Source: Paenibacillus phytohabitans (GTDB lineage: Bacteria > Bacillota > Bacilli > Paenibacillales > Paenibacillaceae). From it: a stretch of 64,000 nucleotides of DNA. The stretch's first letter is position 1. Every line of letters starts with the position of its first letter. A program made the position numbers and the translations under genes. This document shows positions 41,554 to 49,344 of this stretch, piece by piece. Under the pieces are notes generated by a model, which did no database searches, was not told the DNA's origin, and saw only the letters and a program-made list of their open reading frames with translations. Location of the stretch: assembly GCF_013141775.1 (NCBI RefSeq), contig NZ_WHOB01000091.1:20679-84678 (forward strand), written 5' to 3'.

Positions 41554-42246
41554 TTATCTGAAAGCAGCTGCGTTCACGCGAGCGCTAGGTCCCATTGTGG
41601 ACGAAATAGCGATGCCTTTAAGGTATACACCTTTAGCAGCAGCCGGTTTCGCACGGTTCAGAGCGTCGATGAGGGATTTAAGGTTCTCGTTCAGTTGTTC
41701 AGCGTTGAAAGACACTTTGCCGATTGGCGCGTGAATTTGACCCGCTTTGTCAAGACGATATTCGATTTTACCGGCTTTAATTTCTTGAACAGCCTTGGTA
41801 ACGTCGAAAGTAACTGTACCTGCTTTAGGGTTAGGCATGAGGCCTTTACCACCGAGCAGACGACCCAGTTTACCGACTTCACTCATCATATCAGGTGTAG
41901 CTACGCAGACGTCGAATTCAAACCAGCCCTGTTGAATTTTGTTGATCATATCAGCATCACCAACAAAATCCGCGCCAGCAGCTTCCGCTTCTTTCGCTTT
42001 TTCACCTTTTGCAAATACAAGCACGCGTTGAGTTTTGCCTGTGCCGTGAGGCAGGACAACAACACCACGAACAGCTTGGTCTTGTTTACGCGGGTCTACA
42101 CCCAGACGAACTGCTGCTTCAACGGTTTCGTCGAATTTAGCAGTTGCTGCCTTTTTCACAAGCTCTACAGCTTCTGAAGGCTCGTAAGTCGCTTCGCTGT
42201 TGATCAGCTTAGCAGATTCTTGGTATTTCTTACCATGTTTAGCCAT
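41554..42246 (-). CDS. rplA: 50S ribosomal protein L1
   Basis: 230 residues from ATG 42246 (MAKHGKKYQESAKLINSEAT), after GGAGGAACATTTTC. GTGKTQRVLVFAKGEKAKEA and GKGLMPNPKAGTVTFDV are signature segments. L1 forms the mobile stalk at the E site. Longer readings upstream belong to the rplK-rplA gap. Confidence 0.98.
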   Translation of the reverse strand: MAKHGKKYQESAKLINSEATYEPSEAVELVKKAATAKFDETVEAAVRLGVDPRKQDQAVRGVVVLPHGTGKTQRVLVFAKGEKAKEAEAAGADFVGDADMINKIQQGWFEFDVCVATPDMMSEVGKLGRLLGGKGLMPNPKAGTVTFDVTKAVQEIKAGKIEYRLDKAGQIHAPIGKVSFNAEQLNENLKSLIDALNRAKPAAAKGVYLKGIAISSTMGPSARVNAAAFR

Positions 42247-42327
42247 GAAAATGTTCCTCCTTTGTGGTGTTAGCGGAAATTCCTCCCACATATTGCGGTC
42301 ATGAATGACCGGTTCATCGAATACATA

Positions 42328-42753
42328 TTAGTCTTCGATTGTGATACCCATACTGCGGGCAGTACCTTCAACCATACGCATTGCAGCTTCGATAGATGCA
42401 GCGTTCAGATCGGGCATTTTTGTTTCAGCAATTTCACGAACCGCTGCGCGGCCGAGTTTTGCTACTTTCTTCTTGTTTGGTTCACCGGATCCTTTTTCTA
42501 CTTTTGCAGCGATGCGAAGCAGAACAGCAGCCGGAGGAGTTTTAGTGATGAAGGTAAAGGAACGGTCTTCAAATACTGTAATTTCAACCGGGATGATCAG
42601 GCCAGCCTGGTCGGCAGTACGAGCGTTGAATTCCTTACAGAATGCCATGATGTTGACACCTGCTTGACCTAACGCCGGACCTACTGGAGGCGCTGGATTC
42701 GCTTTCCCTGCAGGAATCTGCAGTTTCACCATTTTAATAACTTTTTTAGCCAT
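42328..42753 (-). CDS. rplK: 50S ribosomal protein L11
   Basis: 141 residues from ATG 42753 (MAKKVIKMVKLQIPAGKANP), with GGAGGTGTCACTC. The proline-rich segment ANPAPPVGPALGQAGVNIM is the thiostrepton-linked N-terminal domain; the C-terminal ARSMGITIED closes the rRNA-binding domain. L11 is needed for stringent response activation of RelA. Confidence 0.98.
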   Translation of the reverse strand: MAKKVIKMVKLQIPAGKANPAPPVGPALGQAGVNIMAFCKEFNARTADQAGLIIPVEITVFEDRSFTFITKTPPAAVLLRIAAKVEKGSGEPNKKKVAKLGRAAVREIAETKMPDLNAASIEAAMRMVEGTARSMGITIED

Positions 42754-42828
42754 GAGTGACACCTCCTTGCGTAAATAGTGGTATTCGAATGCTAAACAGC
42801 ATTCTCCCACAAGAAACCCTTGCGCTTG

Positions 42829-43362
42829 TTATATCTTCTCCACTTGAGTGAAATCCAACTCGAGCGGGGTTTCCCGTCCAAACATGTTGACATGTACCTT
42901 GATCTTGCTTTTGTCTGCCAAAATCTCTTCCACGGAGCCCACAAAATTCGCAAACGGACCGACCATAATACGTACGGATTCCTTAATTTCGAAATCAATC
43001 TTCGCTTTAGGTTCAACCATGCCCATATGCTTCAGAATTTGTTCAACCTCTTCAGGGAGCAGAGCGGTAGGCTTGGACCCCGAACCAGTTGAACCGACAA
43101 ATCCGGTAACGCCCGGCGTATTGCGGACTACATACCAGGAATCATCAGTCTGAACCATTTCGACCAAAACGTAACCAGGGTAAACTTTGCGCATGACAGT
43201 TTTTTTCTTGCCATCCTTGTTTACCAGCTCTTCTTCCATAGGAACAAGAACGCGGAATATTTTGTCTTCCATGCCCATGGACTCAACGCGTTTTTCCAAA
43301 TTGGCCTTGACCTTATTCTCATACCCGGAATAGGTATGAACGACATACCATCTTTTTTCCAT
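42829..43362 (-). CDS. nusG: Transcription elongation factor NusG
   Basis: 177 residues. NGN domain MEKRWYVVHTYSGYENKVKA, VYPGYVLVEMVQTDDSWYVV, and the C-terminal KOW domain with VRIMVGPFANFVGSVEEILA. Binds RNA polymerase beta' clamp helices, stimulates pausing in Bacillus and couples to S10. Starts 21 bases after secE. Confidence 0.98.
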   Translation of the reverse strand: MEKRWYVVHTYSGYENKVKANLEKRVESMGMEDKIFRVLVPMEEELVNKDGKKKTVMRKVYPGYVLVEMVQTDDSWYVVRNTPGVTGFVGSTGSGSKPTALLPEEVEQILKHMGMVEPKAKIDFEIKESVRIMVGPFANFVGSVEEILADKSKIKVHVNMFGRETPLELDFTQVEKI

Positions 43363-43383
43363 ATCAAGCCACCTGGGACCTCT

Positions 43384-43575
43384 CTAAATAATCGCTTCAA
43401 TCACAGCGGAAATACCGATGTCCAGAACCCAGAAGTAAAGAGCGATAACTACAATTGTACCGAGAACGATCAATGTATAGTTTTTCAGTTCCTTACGGCT
43501 AGGCCAGCGAACCTTTTTGAGTTCACTCCAGCTCTCAGTGAAAAAGGAAAACAAAGACTTGAAACTACGTTTCAC
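43384..43575 (-). CDS. secE: Protein translocase subunit SecE
   Basis: 63 residues, the short Gram-positive form with one membrane segment (YTLIVLGTIVVIALYFWVLD, about 33-52). The cytosolic amphipathic part contains ELKKVRWPSRKEL, the SecE signature. Partner of SecY. Just before nusG, as nearly always. Confidence 0.97.
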   Translation of the reverse strand: MKRSFKSLFSFFTESWSELKKVRWPSRKELKNYTLIVLGTIVVIALYFWVLDIGISAVIEAII

Positions 43576-43595
43576 GCCGACTACACCTCCAAAGA

Positions 43596-43745
43596 CTATC
43601 TGGTTTCGCGATGAGGAGTTTGCTCGTTACAAAACTTGCAAAATTTCTTCATCTCCAAGCGGTCGGGGTGATTTCGCTTGTTTTTGGTTGTTGCATAGTT
43701 TCTTTGTTTGCAACTTGTACAAGCCAAAGTGATAATTACCCGCAT
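43596..43745 (-). CDS. rpmG: 50S ribosomal protein L33
   Basis: 49 residues, too short for many ORF callers. ATG 43745 follows GGAGGTGCATATC; translation MRVIITLACTSCKQRNYATT, ending EQTPHRETR. Two CxxC pairs (Cys9/12 and Cys36/39) make this the zinc-binding form. It precedes secE by 20 bases, the B. subtilis rpmGB position. Confidence 0.96.
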   Translation of the reverse strand: MRVIITLACTSCKQRNYATTKNKRNHPDRLEMKKFCKFCNEQTPHRETR

Positions 43746-43841
43746 GATATGCACCTCCCGAAGACGTACTTCTAACCGTTAAATTAGAAGACGCAAATAT
43801 TGATTCAAAAAAAAAGCCGCGAATTTAGGCCTACCTAAAAC

Positions 43842-43871
43842 ACTTTAGCATAATATCATTGCCCGTGTCAA
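43842..43871 (-). promoter_or_regulatory. Promoter of rpmG-secE-nusG
   Basis: Minus strand TTGACA (43866-43871), 18-base spacer, TAAAGT (43842-43847). The leader carries a run of nine T at about 43806-43815 after a short GCC/GGC stem, a possible weak attenuator. Confidence 0.65.
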
Positions 43872-44067
43872 CGAAAGAATTCCCCCATCGCACTGGGTAT
43901 TTCCGGGTGGTGTAGCTGGTGCCGTACATAATCTTTGGTCTTGAGTATTCCTTCATCACTCGCTGTCTTCACTACCATTATGGATCATTCCGCCATGGTA
44001 TAAACCTGCAGCCTACTGTTGTCTGAACAAATTACACTTCCATCACGCCGAAATCTTGCGGGACACT
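43872..44067. other. Intergenic stretch without recognised gene
   Basis: Between the rpmG promoter and the sigH terminator. Both strands were read; only short ORFs without ribosome binding sites occur. No repeat, tRNA or leader motif recognised. It could be the remnant of a lost gene. Confidence 0.5.
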
Positions 44068-44096
44068 AAAAAAAGACTCGAGTCCCGAGCCTTTCT
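44068..44096 (-). terminator. Terminator after sigH
   Basis: Minus strand AAAGGCTC-GGGACTC-GAGTCTTT followed by further T: an 8-bp stem including one G-U pair and a T-run of seven. Confidence 0.75.
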
Positions 44097-44110
44097 AGTT
44101 CATTATATCA

Positions 44111-44755
44111 TTAATTGTCACGCACTTCCAGATATCTTTCCAACTTACGCTTCACTCGCTGCAGAGCATTGTCAATAGACTTCACATGCCGCTTCAAGTC
44201 CTCAGCAATTTCCTGATAGGACCGTCCATCCAGATAGAGCATCAGAACCTTGCGTTCCAGATCACTAAGGATCTCCGCCATCTTATCTTCCAGTCCGATG
44301 AACTCCTCCTGGTTGATAATCAGTTCTTCAGGATCAAGCACCTGCGTTCCGCAAATCACATCCATCAGCGTCCGGTCGGAATCCTCATCATAGATGGGTT
44401 TGTCGAGCGAGACGTATGAATTCAGCGGAATATGCTTCTGGCGGGTCGCCGTCTTAATGGCAGTTATAATCTGTCGGGTGATGCACAGCTCGGCAAACGC
44501 CTTGAACGAGGAAAGCTTGTCCCCCTTGAAGTCACGAATTGCCTTATATAAGCCAATCATGCCTTCCTGTACAATATCTTCACGATCTGCCCCGATCAAA
44601 AAATAGGAACGAGCCTTGGCACGTACGAAATTACGGTACTTGTTGATTAAATGTTCCAATGCGCCACTGTCGCCACCACGGAAGATCTCGACAATTTCTT
44701 CATCACTTATGAAATCATACTCGGATAGCATTAATTCCTTGAGGTCGACACTCAC
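44111..44755 (-). CDS. sigH: RNA polymerase sigma-H factor
   Basis: 214 residues from GTG 44755 (MSVDLKELMLSEYDFISDEE), after GGGGGGATTCTTG; the longer reading includes the ribosome binding site. Region 2 (YRNFVRAKARSYFLIGADRE, DIVQEGMIGLYKAIRDF) and region 4 helix-turn-helix (DGRSYQEIAEDLKRHVKSID) are clear. In Bacillus sigma-H governs entry to sporulation and competence. A sporulating relative is therefore likely. Confidence 0.96.
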   Translation of the reverse strand: MSVDLKELMLSEYDFISDEEIVEIFRGGDSGALEHLINKYRNFVRAKARSYFLIGADREDIVQEGMIGLYKAIRDFKGDKLSSFKAFAELCITRQIITAIKTATRQKHIPLNSYVSLDKPIYDEDSDRTLMDVICGTQVLDPEELIINQEEFIGLEDKMAEILSDLERKVLMLYLDGRSYQEIAEDLKRHVKSIDNALQRVKRKLERYLEVRDN

Positions 44756-44814
44756 CAAGAATCCCCCCGGCTGCAACGCAAGACACATCGTTACTTCGCG
44801 AAATATAGGATCAG

Positions 44815-44842
44815 TATATATTATGTTACCTTACAACGTCAA
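44815..44842 (-). promoter_or_regulatory. Probable promoter of sigH
   Basis: Minus strand TTGACG (44837-44842), 16-base spacer, TATATA (44815-44820). A 9-bp inverted repeat GAAGATTGT / ACAATCTTC (44845-44868) lies directly upstream of the -35 box and may be an end-of-operon hairpin for rae1 or an operator. Confidence 0.6.
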
Positions 44843-44893
44843 CCGAAGATTGTCCAAAAACAATCTTCTATAACATATTATGGCATTTCTTAA

Positions 44894-45415
44894 TTACTGT
44901 CTGCGCCAGTCTTCGAGACGTTTCCGCGTTTCCGGAGGCAGCTTGTCTTCCAGGGAGTGACGGGTGCTGCTTACACTTCCCGGTTCAATAGCCTTTTTAA
45001 CCTGTTTATGATTCTCTTCAATCTCCAGCCTCAGTTCTCTTGCCGAGATCCGGAGTGCCCCTTGCGCAAAAACAACATGCTGCTCCACAAAATCGCTGGT
45101 CGCCACAGAAATCTGTCTTCGGCGGTGAGTAAATTCTCCCACCAGCCGCTCAATGCACTCATCTGCCGTTTCCTTTTCCTTAGTGAAGAAGACCTGGACT
45201 TTCCCCTGTACAAATGACCGTCCAAGTCCCGGCACACGGTATGCATCGAATACGGCTATGACGCGCAGCCCGGAGAATGCCTGATAATCGGCCAGCATAT
45301 CGAGCAGCCGGTCACGTGCCCCCTGCATGCCGGTCTGCGACAGCGCCGCAAGTTCCGGCCAGCCGCCGATCATGTTGTATCCGTCCACGAGCAGTATATC
45401 GCGCCAGTCTGCCAT
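44894..45415 (-). CDS. rae1: NYN-domain ribosome-associated endonuclease Rae1 (YacP)
   Basis: 173 residues. NYN/PIN-like fold with catalytic acidic residues in ILLVDGYNMIGGWPEL (Asp11), VFDAYRVPG (about 56) and ISVATSDFVEQHVVF (Asp about 107). Rae1 of B. subtilis cleaves mRNA in the ribosomal A site. Starts two bases after the rlmB stop. The basic C-terminus TRKRLEDWRRQ is typical. Confidence 0.9.
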   Translation of the reverse strand: MADWRDILLVDGYNMIGGWPELAALSQTGMQGARDRLLDMLADYQAFSGLRVIAVFDAYRVPGLGRSFVQGKVQVFFTKEKETADECIERLVGEFTHRRRQISVATSDFVEQHVVFAQGALRISARELRLEIEENHKQVKKAIEPGSVSSTRHSLEDKLPPETRKRLEDWRRQ

Positions 45416-45417
45416 AG

Positions 45418-46179
45418 TTATCCCTGTTCTTGCCGGCGGCGGAGCACCTCGTACATAATTACACCGGCTGCCACGGAAGCATTAAGAGAGTTGATTCTTC
45501 CCGCCATCGGCAGCTTCAGCAGCACATCGCATTTTTCACGGATCAGGCGGCCCATTCCTTTATTCTCATTGCCGATAACCACTGCTACCGGTCCGGTAAA
45601 AATATCAGATCCGAAGAGATTCTGATCCGTATCCACATCGGTTCCAACCACCCACACCCCAAGTTCCTTCAGGCGGTCTATCGTCTGGCCCAGATTGGTT
45701 ACGCGTGCAACGGGCACATATTCCACTGCACCGGCAGAGGTTTTGGATACCGTTGCTGTAATCTGCGCAGAACGCCGTTTCGGTACAATTACCCCATGCA
45801 CCCCCGTGCAGTCCGCCGTACGCAGAATAGATCCCAGGTTATGAGGGTCCTCAATTTCATCCAGCAAAAGAAGAAAAGGCGGTTCCCCTTTGGCTTCAGC
45901 AGCCGCAAGAATATCAGCAACCTCTGAGTAAGCAAACGGTGCCGCCTGCGCAACCACCCCTTGATGCTGAACTCCCGGTGCGAGCTGATCGAGCTTCCGC
46001 TTATCCACATGCTGAATTACAATTCCTGCTTTGCGGGCTTCAGCGACGATAGGTGCCGTTAAGTGCTTTTGTGCAGTTTCGGCGATCCATATTTTGTTCA
46101 GTGTCCGGCCGGCACGAAGCGCTTCAAGGACTGAATGCTTGCCCGCCAGTATTTCCTCTTCCGTTCTCAATTCTTCCAT
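45418..46179 (-). CDS. rlmB: 23S rRNA (guanosine-2'-O-)-methyltransferase RlmB-like (YacO)
   Basis: 253 residues from ATG 46179 (MEELRTEEEILAGKHSVLEA), eight bases after AGGAG; the ATG six bases upstream is too near. SpoU-family knot: LLDEIEDPHNLGSILRTADC, then GPVAVVIGNENKGMGRLIRE and RINSLNASVAAGVIMYE. Methylates a 23S rRNA guanosine at the 2'-OH. Part of the cysS-mrnC-rlmB-rae1 set. Confidence 0.93.
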   Translation of the reverse strand: MEELRTEEEILAGKHSVLEALRAGRTLNKIWIAETAQKHLTAPIVAEARKAGIVIQHVDKRKLDQLAPGVQHQGVVAQAAPFAYSEVADILAAAEAKGEPPFLLLLDEIEDPHNLGSILRTADCTGVHGVIVPKRRSAQITATVSKTSAGAVEYVPVARVTNLGQTIDRLKELGVWVVGTDVDTDQNLFGSDIFTGPVAVVIGNENKGMGRLIREKCDVLLKLPMAGRINSLNASVAAGVIMYEVLRRRQEQG

Positions 46180-46239
46180 GTTCATGTCTCCTGTTCTAAG
46201 TACCCATATATAACTATAAACTCCGCGGCTTATTTAAAC

Positions 46240-46677
46240 TCACTTGCTCCGGTTCAACATGTATTCGATGCTGCTGTGAACAAGCTCCTGGATTCTCGCC
46301 TGCTGTCCTGTATAATACAAATGCCCGATCAGGCATTCAAAAGCAGTCGCGTGGCGGTATTCCAGCACATCCGCGTTTTTGGGAATCGTGCCGGACTTGG
46401 CATTGCGCCCTCGTCTTACCACATCCTTCTCTTCCTCAGTGAGCACCGGCTCAAGGTAAGCAAGAATCGTGCTCTGGGCTTTGGCCGAGACCAGTCCCGT
46501 TGCCGAGCGGTGCAGATGATTCGGACGCAGATTGGGCAGCGAAATCAGATACTGCCGCACAGCCACTTCATAAATGGCATCTCCTGCATACGCCAGAACA
46601 ATCGGCGAGAGCAAACGGGCCGGCTTGGACGGTTCGTACGGGAACCATGCGCTGTTCAGATCAAACTGCCCGCTCAT
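46240..46677 (-). CDS. mrnC: Mini-ribonuclease III
   Basis: 145 residues. An RNase III catalytic domain without the double-stranded RNA-binding domain: SPIVLAYAGDAIYEVAVRQY (Asp at about 34) and RHATAFECLIGHLYYTGQQ (Glu). Matures the ends of 23S rRNA in Bacillus. ATG overlaps the cysS TGA (ATGA), so translation is coupled. Confidence 0.95.
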   Translation of the reverse strand: MSGQFDLNSAWFPYEPSKPARLLSPIVLAYAGDAIYEVAVRQYLISLPNLRPNHLHRSATGLVSAKAQSTILAYLEPVLTEEEKDVVRRGRNAKSGTIPKNADVLEYRHATAFECLIGHLYYTGQQARIQELVHSSIEYMLNRSK

Positions 46678-48080
46678 TTACGCCGCCACCGCATTCCCTG
46701 TGGAGTGTCTTCCAGCAGGATGCCCAGGGCATTCAGCTCATCGCGGATTTCATCGGACCGGCTCCAGTTCTTATTCTTGCGCGCTTCAGCGCGTTCAGCA
46801 ATGAGACGCTCAACCTCTTCACTGGCAACCTCTTCATCAGCCTCCGGAGTAAGTCGCAGTACTGAATCCATCTCGGCAAAAGCCTTCAGCAGTGCTGCAA
46901 AGTCTGCGGAATGAGCGTCATTATCAGCAAGCGTCAAATTGGCCAGGCTTACCCAGTCAAACAGAGCGGTAATCGCATCCGGCGTATTGAAATCATCCTG
47001 CATTCTGGCATGGAAATTGCCAACAATAGCTGCCAGGCGTTCCACGATCTGTGTACTTGCCGCTCCCTCTGCCCCGTCCGTATCCAGTTCAAGGCGATGC
47101 TTCACATTACCCGCTGCCGTAGTGATGCGCTCCACGCTTTTCTCAGCAGACAGCAGTGCTTCCTCCGAGAAGTTCAGCTGATTGCGGTAATGGCTTGAAA
47201 GCATGAAATAACGGATAGTCCCCGCTTTGAAGCGTGCACGAATATCCTTCACAAGCAGACCATTTCCAAGTGATTTCGACATTTTCTCATCACCAATGTT
47301 CAAAAATGCGTTGTGCATCCAATACTTCGACAGCGGCTCACCCGTCAGCACTTCTGTTTGCGCGCATTCGCACTCATGGTGCGGGAACTTCAAATCCTCA
47401 CCGCCGCCATGGATGTCGATCGTTGTACCCAAATATTCGCGGACCATTGCCGAGCACTCAATATGCCAGCCCGGACGCCCTTCTCCCCATGGACTGGACC
47501 AGTGTACCTCACCCGGCTTGGCTGCCTTCCAAAGCACAAAATCCTCCTGGTTCTCCTTGCGCGAATCCACCTCAACACGGATACCGAAGCGCAGCTCCTC
47601 CAGATTCTGGCCTGACAGCTTGCCATAATTAGCAAACTTGCCGGTCCGGTAGTACACATCTCCGCCGTTCTCGTAAGCATATCCCTTATCCTCAAGCTCC
47701 TTAATGAACTCAATGATCTTGTCCATGCTCTCTGTAACGCGCGGATTCATGGTTGCCGGCTTTACACCAAGTCCGGCCAGGTCTTCCTGATAGGCGGAGA
47801 TGAACATTTCCGCAACCTCAGCTACAGTAATGTTCAACTCTTCCGCTTTGCGGATCATTTTATCATCCACATCGGTAAAGTTCGTCAGATAGCGGACTTC
47901 ATTGCCAAGGGCCTCCAGGTAGTTGCGGACCATATCAAAAACGATAACCGGTCTGGCATTCCCGATATGCATATAGCCGTAAACGGTTGGACCGCATACA
48001 TACATTTTTACTTTACCAGGTTCCTGCGGTATGAATTCTTCCTTGCTCCGTGTCATTGTGTTATAAATCTGTACAGCCAT
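46674..48080 (-). CDS. cysS: Cysteinyl-tRNA synthetase
   Basis: 468 residues from ATG 48080 (MAVQIYNTMTRSKEEFIPQE); longer readings run into cysE leader sequence. Zinc ligand region MYVCGPTVYGYMHIGNARPV (HIGN form of HIGH) and the KMSKS motif EKMSKSLGNG near residue 270. Charges tRNA-Cys. Co-transcribed with cysE behind a T-box. Confidence 0.97.
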   Translation of the reverse strand: MAVQIYNTMTRSKEEFIPQEPGKVKMYVCGPTVYGYMHIGNARPVIVFDMVRNYLEALGNEVRYLTNFTDVDDKMIRKAEELNITVAEVAEMFISAYQEDLAGLGVKPATMNPRVTESMDKIIEFIKELEDKGYAYENGGDVYYRTGKFANYGKLSGQNLEELRFGIRVEVDSRKENQEDFVLWKAAKPGEVHWSSPWGEGRPGWHIECSAMVREYLGTTIDIHGGGEDLKFPHHECECAQTEVLTGEPLSKYWMHNAFLNIGDEKMSKSLGNGLLVKDIRARFKAGTIRYFMLSSHYRNQLNFSEEALLSAEKSVERITTAAGNVKHRLELDTDGAEGAASTQIVERLAAIVGNFHARMQDDFNTPDAITALFDWVSLANLTLADNDAHSADFAALLKAFAEMDSVLRLTPEADEEVASEEVERLIAERAEARKNKNWSRSDEIRDELNALGILLEDTPQGMRWRRK

Positions 48081-48132
48081 TCTGTTCCCAATCCTTTCTG
48101 TTCCCCCTGGATTCTCTTGAATCTCCATATGG

Positions 48133-48825
48133 TTATATTTCATAATCGCCGATATACTGCTGGCTCTCCAGCCGCCGCTGTTCCTTCTTCTGCTTGTCTT
48201 CGGACCCCATCTGCTCGCGCAGCTCTTCGATTTCCTTCTGCAGGAAACGCAGGGAATCAATCAGCGGATCCGGCATCTGGGTATGATCCAGCCGGTCGGA
48301 TACACGTTCCCCGTTGCGCTTAACCACGCGTCCGGGATTTCCTACAACGGTGCTGTTGCTGGGCACTTCGCGCAGAACCACTGCATTGGAGCCGATATTG
48401 CAATTATCGCCGATTCTAAACGATCCCAGTACTTTGGCACCGGAGCCGATGACAACATTGTTGCCGACGGTAGGATGGCGTTTGCCCTTTTCTTTCCCTG
48501 TCCCTCCAAGTGTGACCCCCTGATAGATAATGACATCGTCACCAATCTCACAGGTTTCACCAATGACTATACCCATTCCATGGTCGATGAACAACCGGCT
48601 TCCGACAACCGCACCCGGATGAATCTCCACTCCGGTCATAAATCTGCTCATCTGCGATACGATGCGTGCCAGTGTAAACCAGCGGCGTTTATAAAAAGAG
48701 TGGGCAATCCGGTGTGCCCAGATGGCATGAAGTCCGGCGTAGGTGAAGACAACCTCGAACTTGCTGCGGGCAGCGGGATCGTTGTCGAATACTGCCCGAA
48801 TGTCCGACTTGATATGCTTAAACAT
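48133..48825 (-). CDS. cysE: Serine O-acetyltransferase
   Basis: 230 residues from ATG 48825 (MFKHIKSDIRAVFDNDPAAR), after AGGGGAACCGTG. Left-handed beta-helix hexapeptide repeats from about residue 65 (IHPGAVVGSRLFIDHGMGIV, IGETCEIGDDVIIYQGVTLG) and the active-site His of DHGMG. Makes O-acetylserine for cysteine synthesis. A T-box leader precedes it, so uncharged tRNA-Cys raises both cysteine and Cys-tRNA synthesis. Confidence 0.96.
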   Translation of the reverse strand: MFKHIKSDIRAVFDNDPAARSKFEVVFTYAGLHAIWAHRIAHSFYKRRWFTLARIVSQMSRFMTGVEIHPGAVVGSRLFIDHGMGIVIGETCEIGDDVIIYQGVTLGGTGKEKGKRHPTVGNNVVIGSGAKVLGSFRIGDNCNIGSNAVVLREVPSNSTVVGNPGRVVKRNGERVSDRLDHTQMPDPLIDSLRFLQKEIEELREQMGSEDKQKKEQRRLESQQYIGDYEI

Positions 48826-48955
48826 CACGGTTCCCCTCTTCTTTGACTTCCCCACCTCCTGTTTACAGGTGCGCAAAGGAAGATAGTGTCTTCAGCCCAC
48901 TTGCTCTATTCATCTGTATGCTGTGAGCATTCAATCGGTATCCTTATATTTCAAC

Positions 48956-49283
48956 AAAAAACGCCCCTGCAGCATTATGCTGCAGAGACGTTTAACCGTG
49001 GTCCCACTCTGCTTGAACATACGCACAATCAGACTGCCGTTAACTTCGCGGCAGGTGCATGCGGTGTTCCTCTTGGCGTCTGTAACGGCAACGTCCCCGG
49101 CACAGTCTACTGTCCCCTGACAGACAGGGACGCTCAACCGTGCAGCTCACAGGTGCATGTTCAGCGGCAGACAAATGAATAACTCCCAGCCTGCAAGGGA
49201 AATCTCCCTCAGCGGTTATTCTCTCTGGCAATTGCCCGTATACGCGTACTTTTCCTGATCACAGCTATTATTAGTTATTATAT
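48956..49283 (-). promoter_or_regulatory. T-box riboswitch, cysteine-specific, before cysE-cysS
   Basis: The minus strand has the T-box motif AGTGGGACCACGG (plus 48996-49008), followed by a terminator GTCTCTGCAGCATAATGCTGCAGGGGC with T6 (48956-48990). Upstream, stem I contains AGAGAG (about 49225) and, on its 3' side, GAACATGCACC with the triplet TGC (49155-49157), a cysteine codon, as the likely specifier. In B. subtilis the same genes are T-box controlled by tRNA-Cys. The whole gap 48826-49344 is leader, terminator and promoter. Confidence 0.9.
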
Positions 49284-49289
49284 TCTTCT

Positions 49290-49318
49290 ATCTTAGCGAA
49301 AAGCCGCAGGGCTGACAA
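49290..49318 (-). promoter_or_regulatory. Promoter of the cysE-cysS T-box transcript
   Basis: Minus strand TTGTCA (49313-49318), 17-base spacer, TAAGAT (49290-49295). Transcription would start near 49283, at the beginning of the T-box leader. Confidence 0.72.
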
Positions 49319-49344
49319 GGGGTTCTACCCTCATATCCCCCGGT

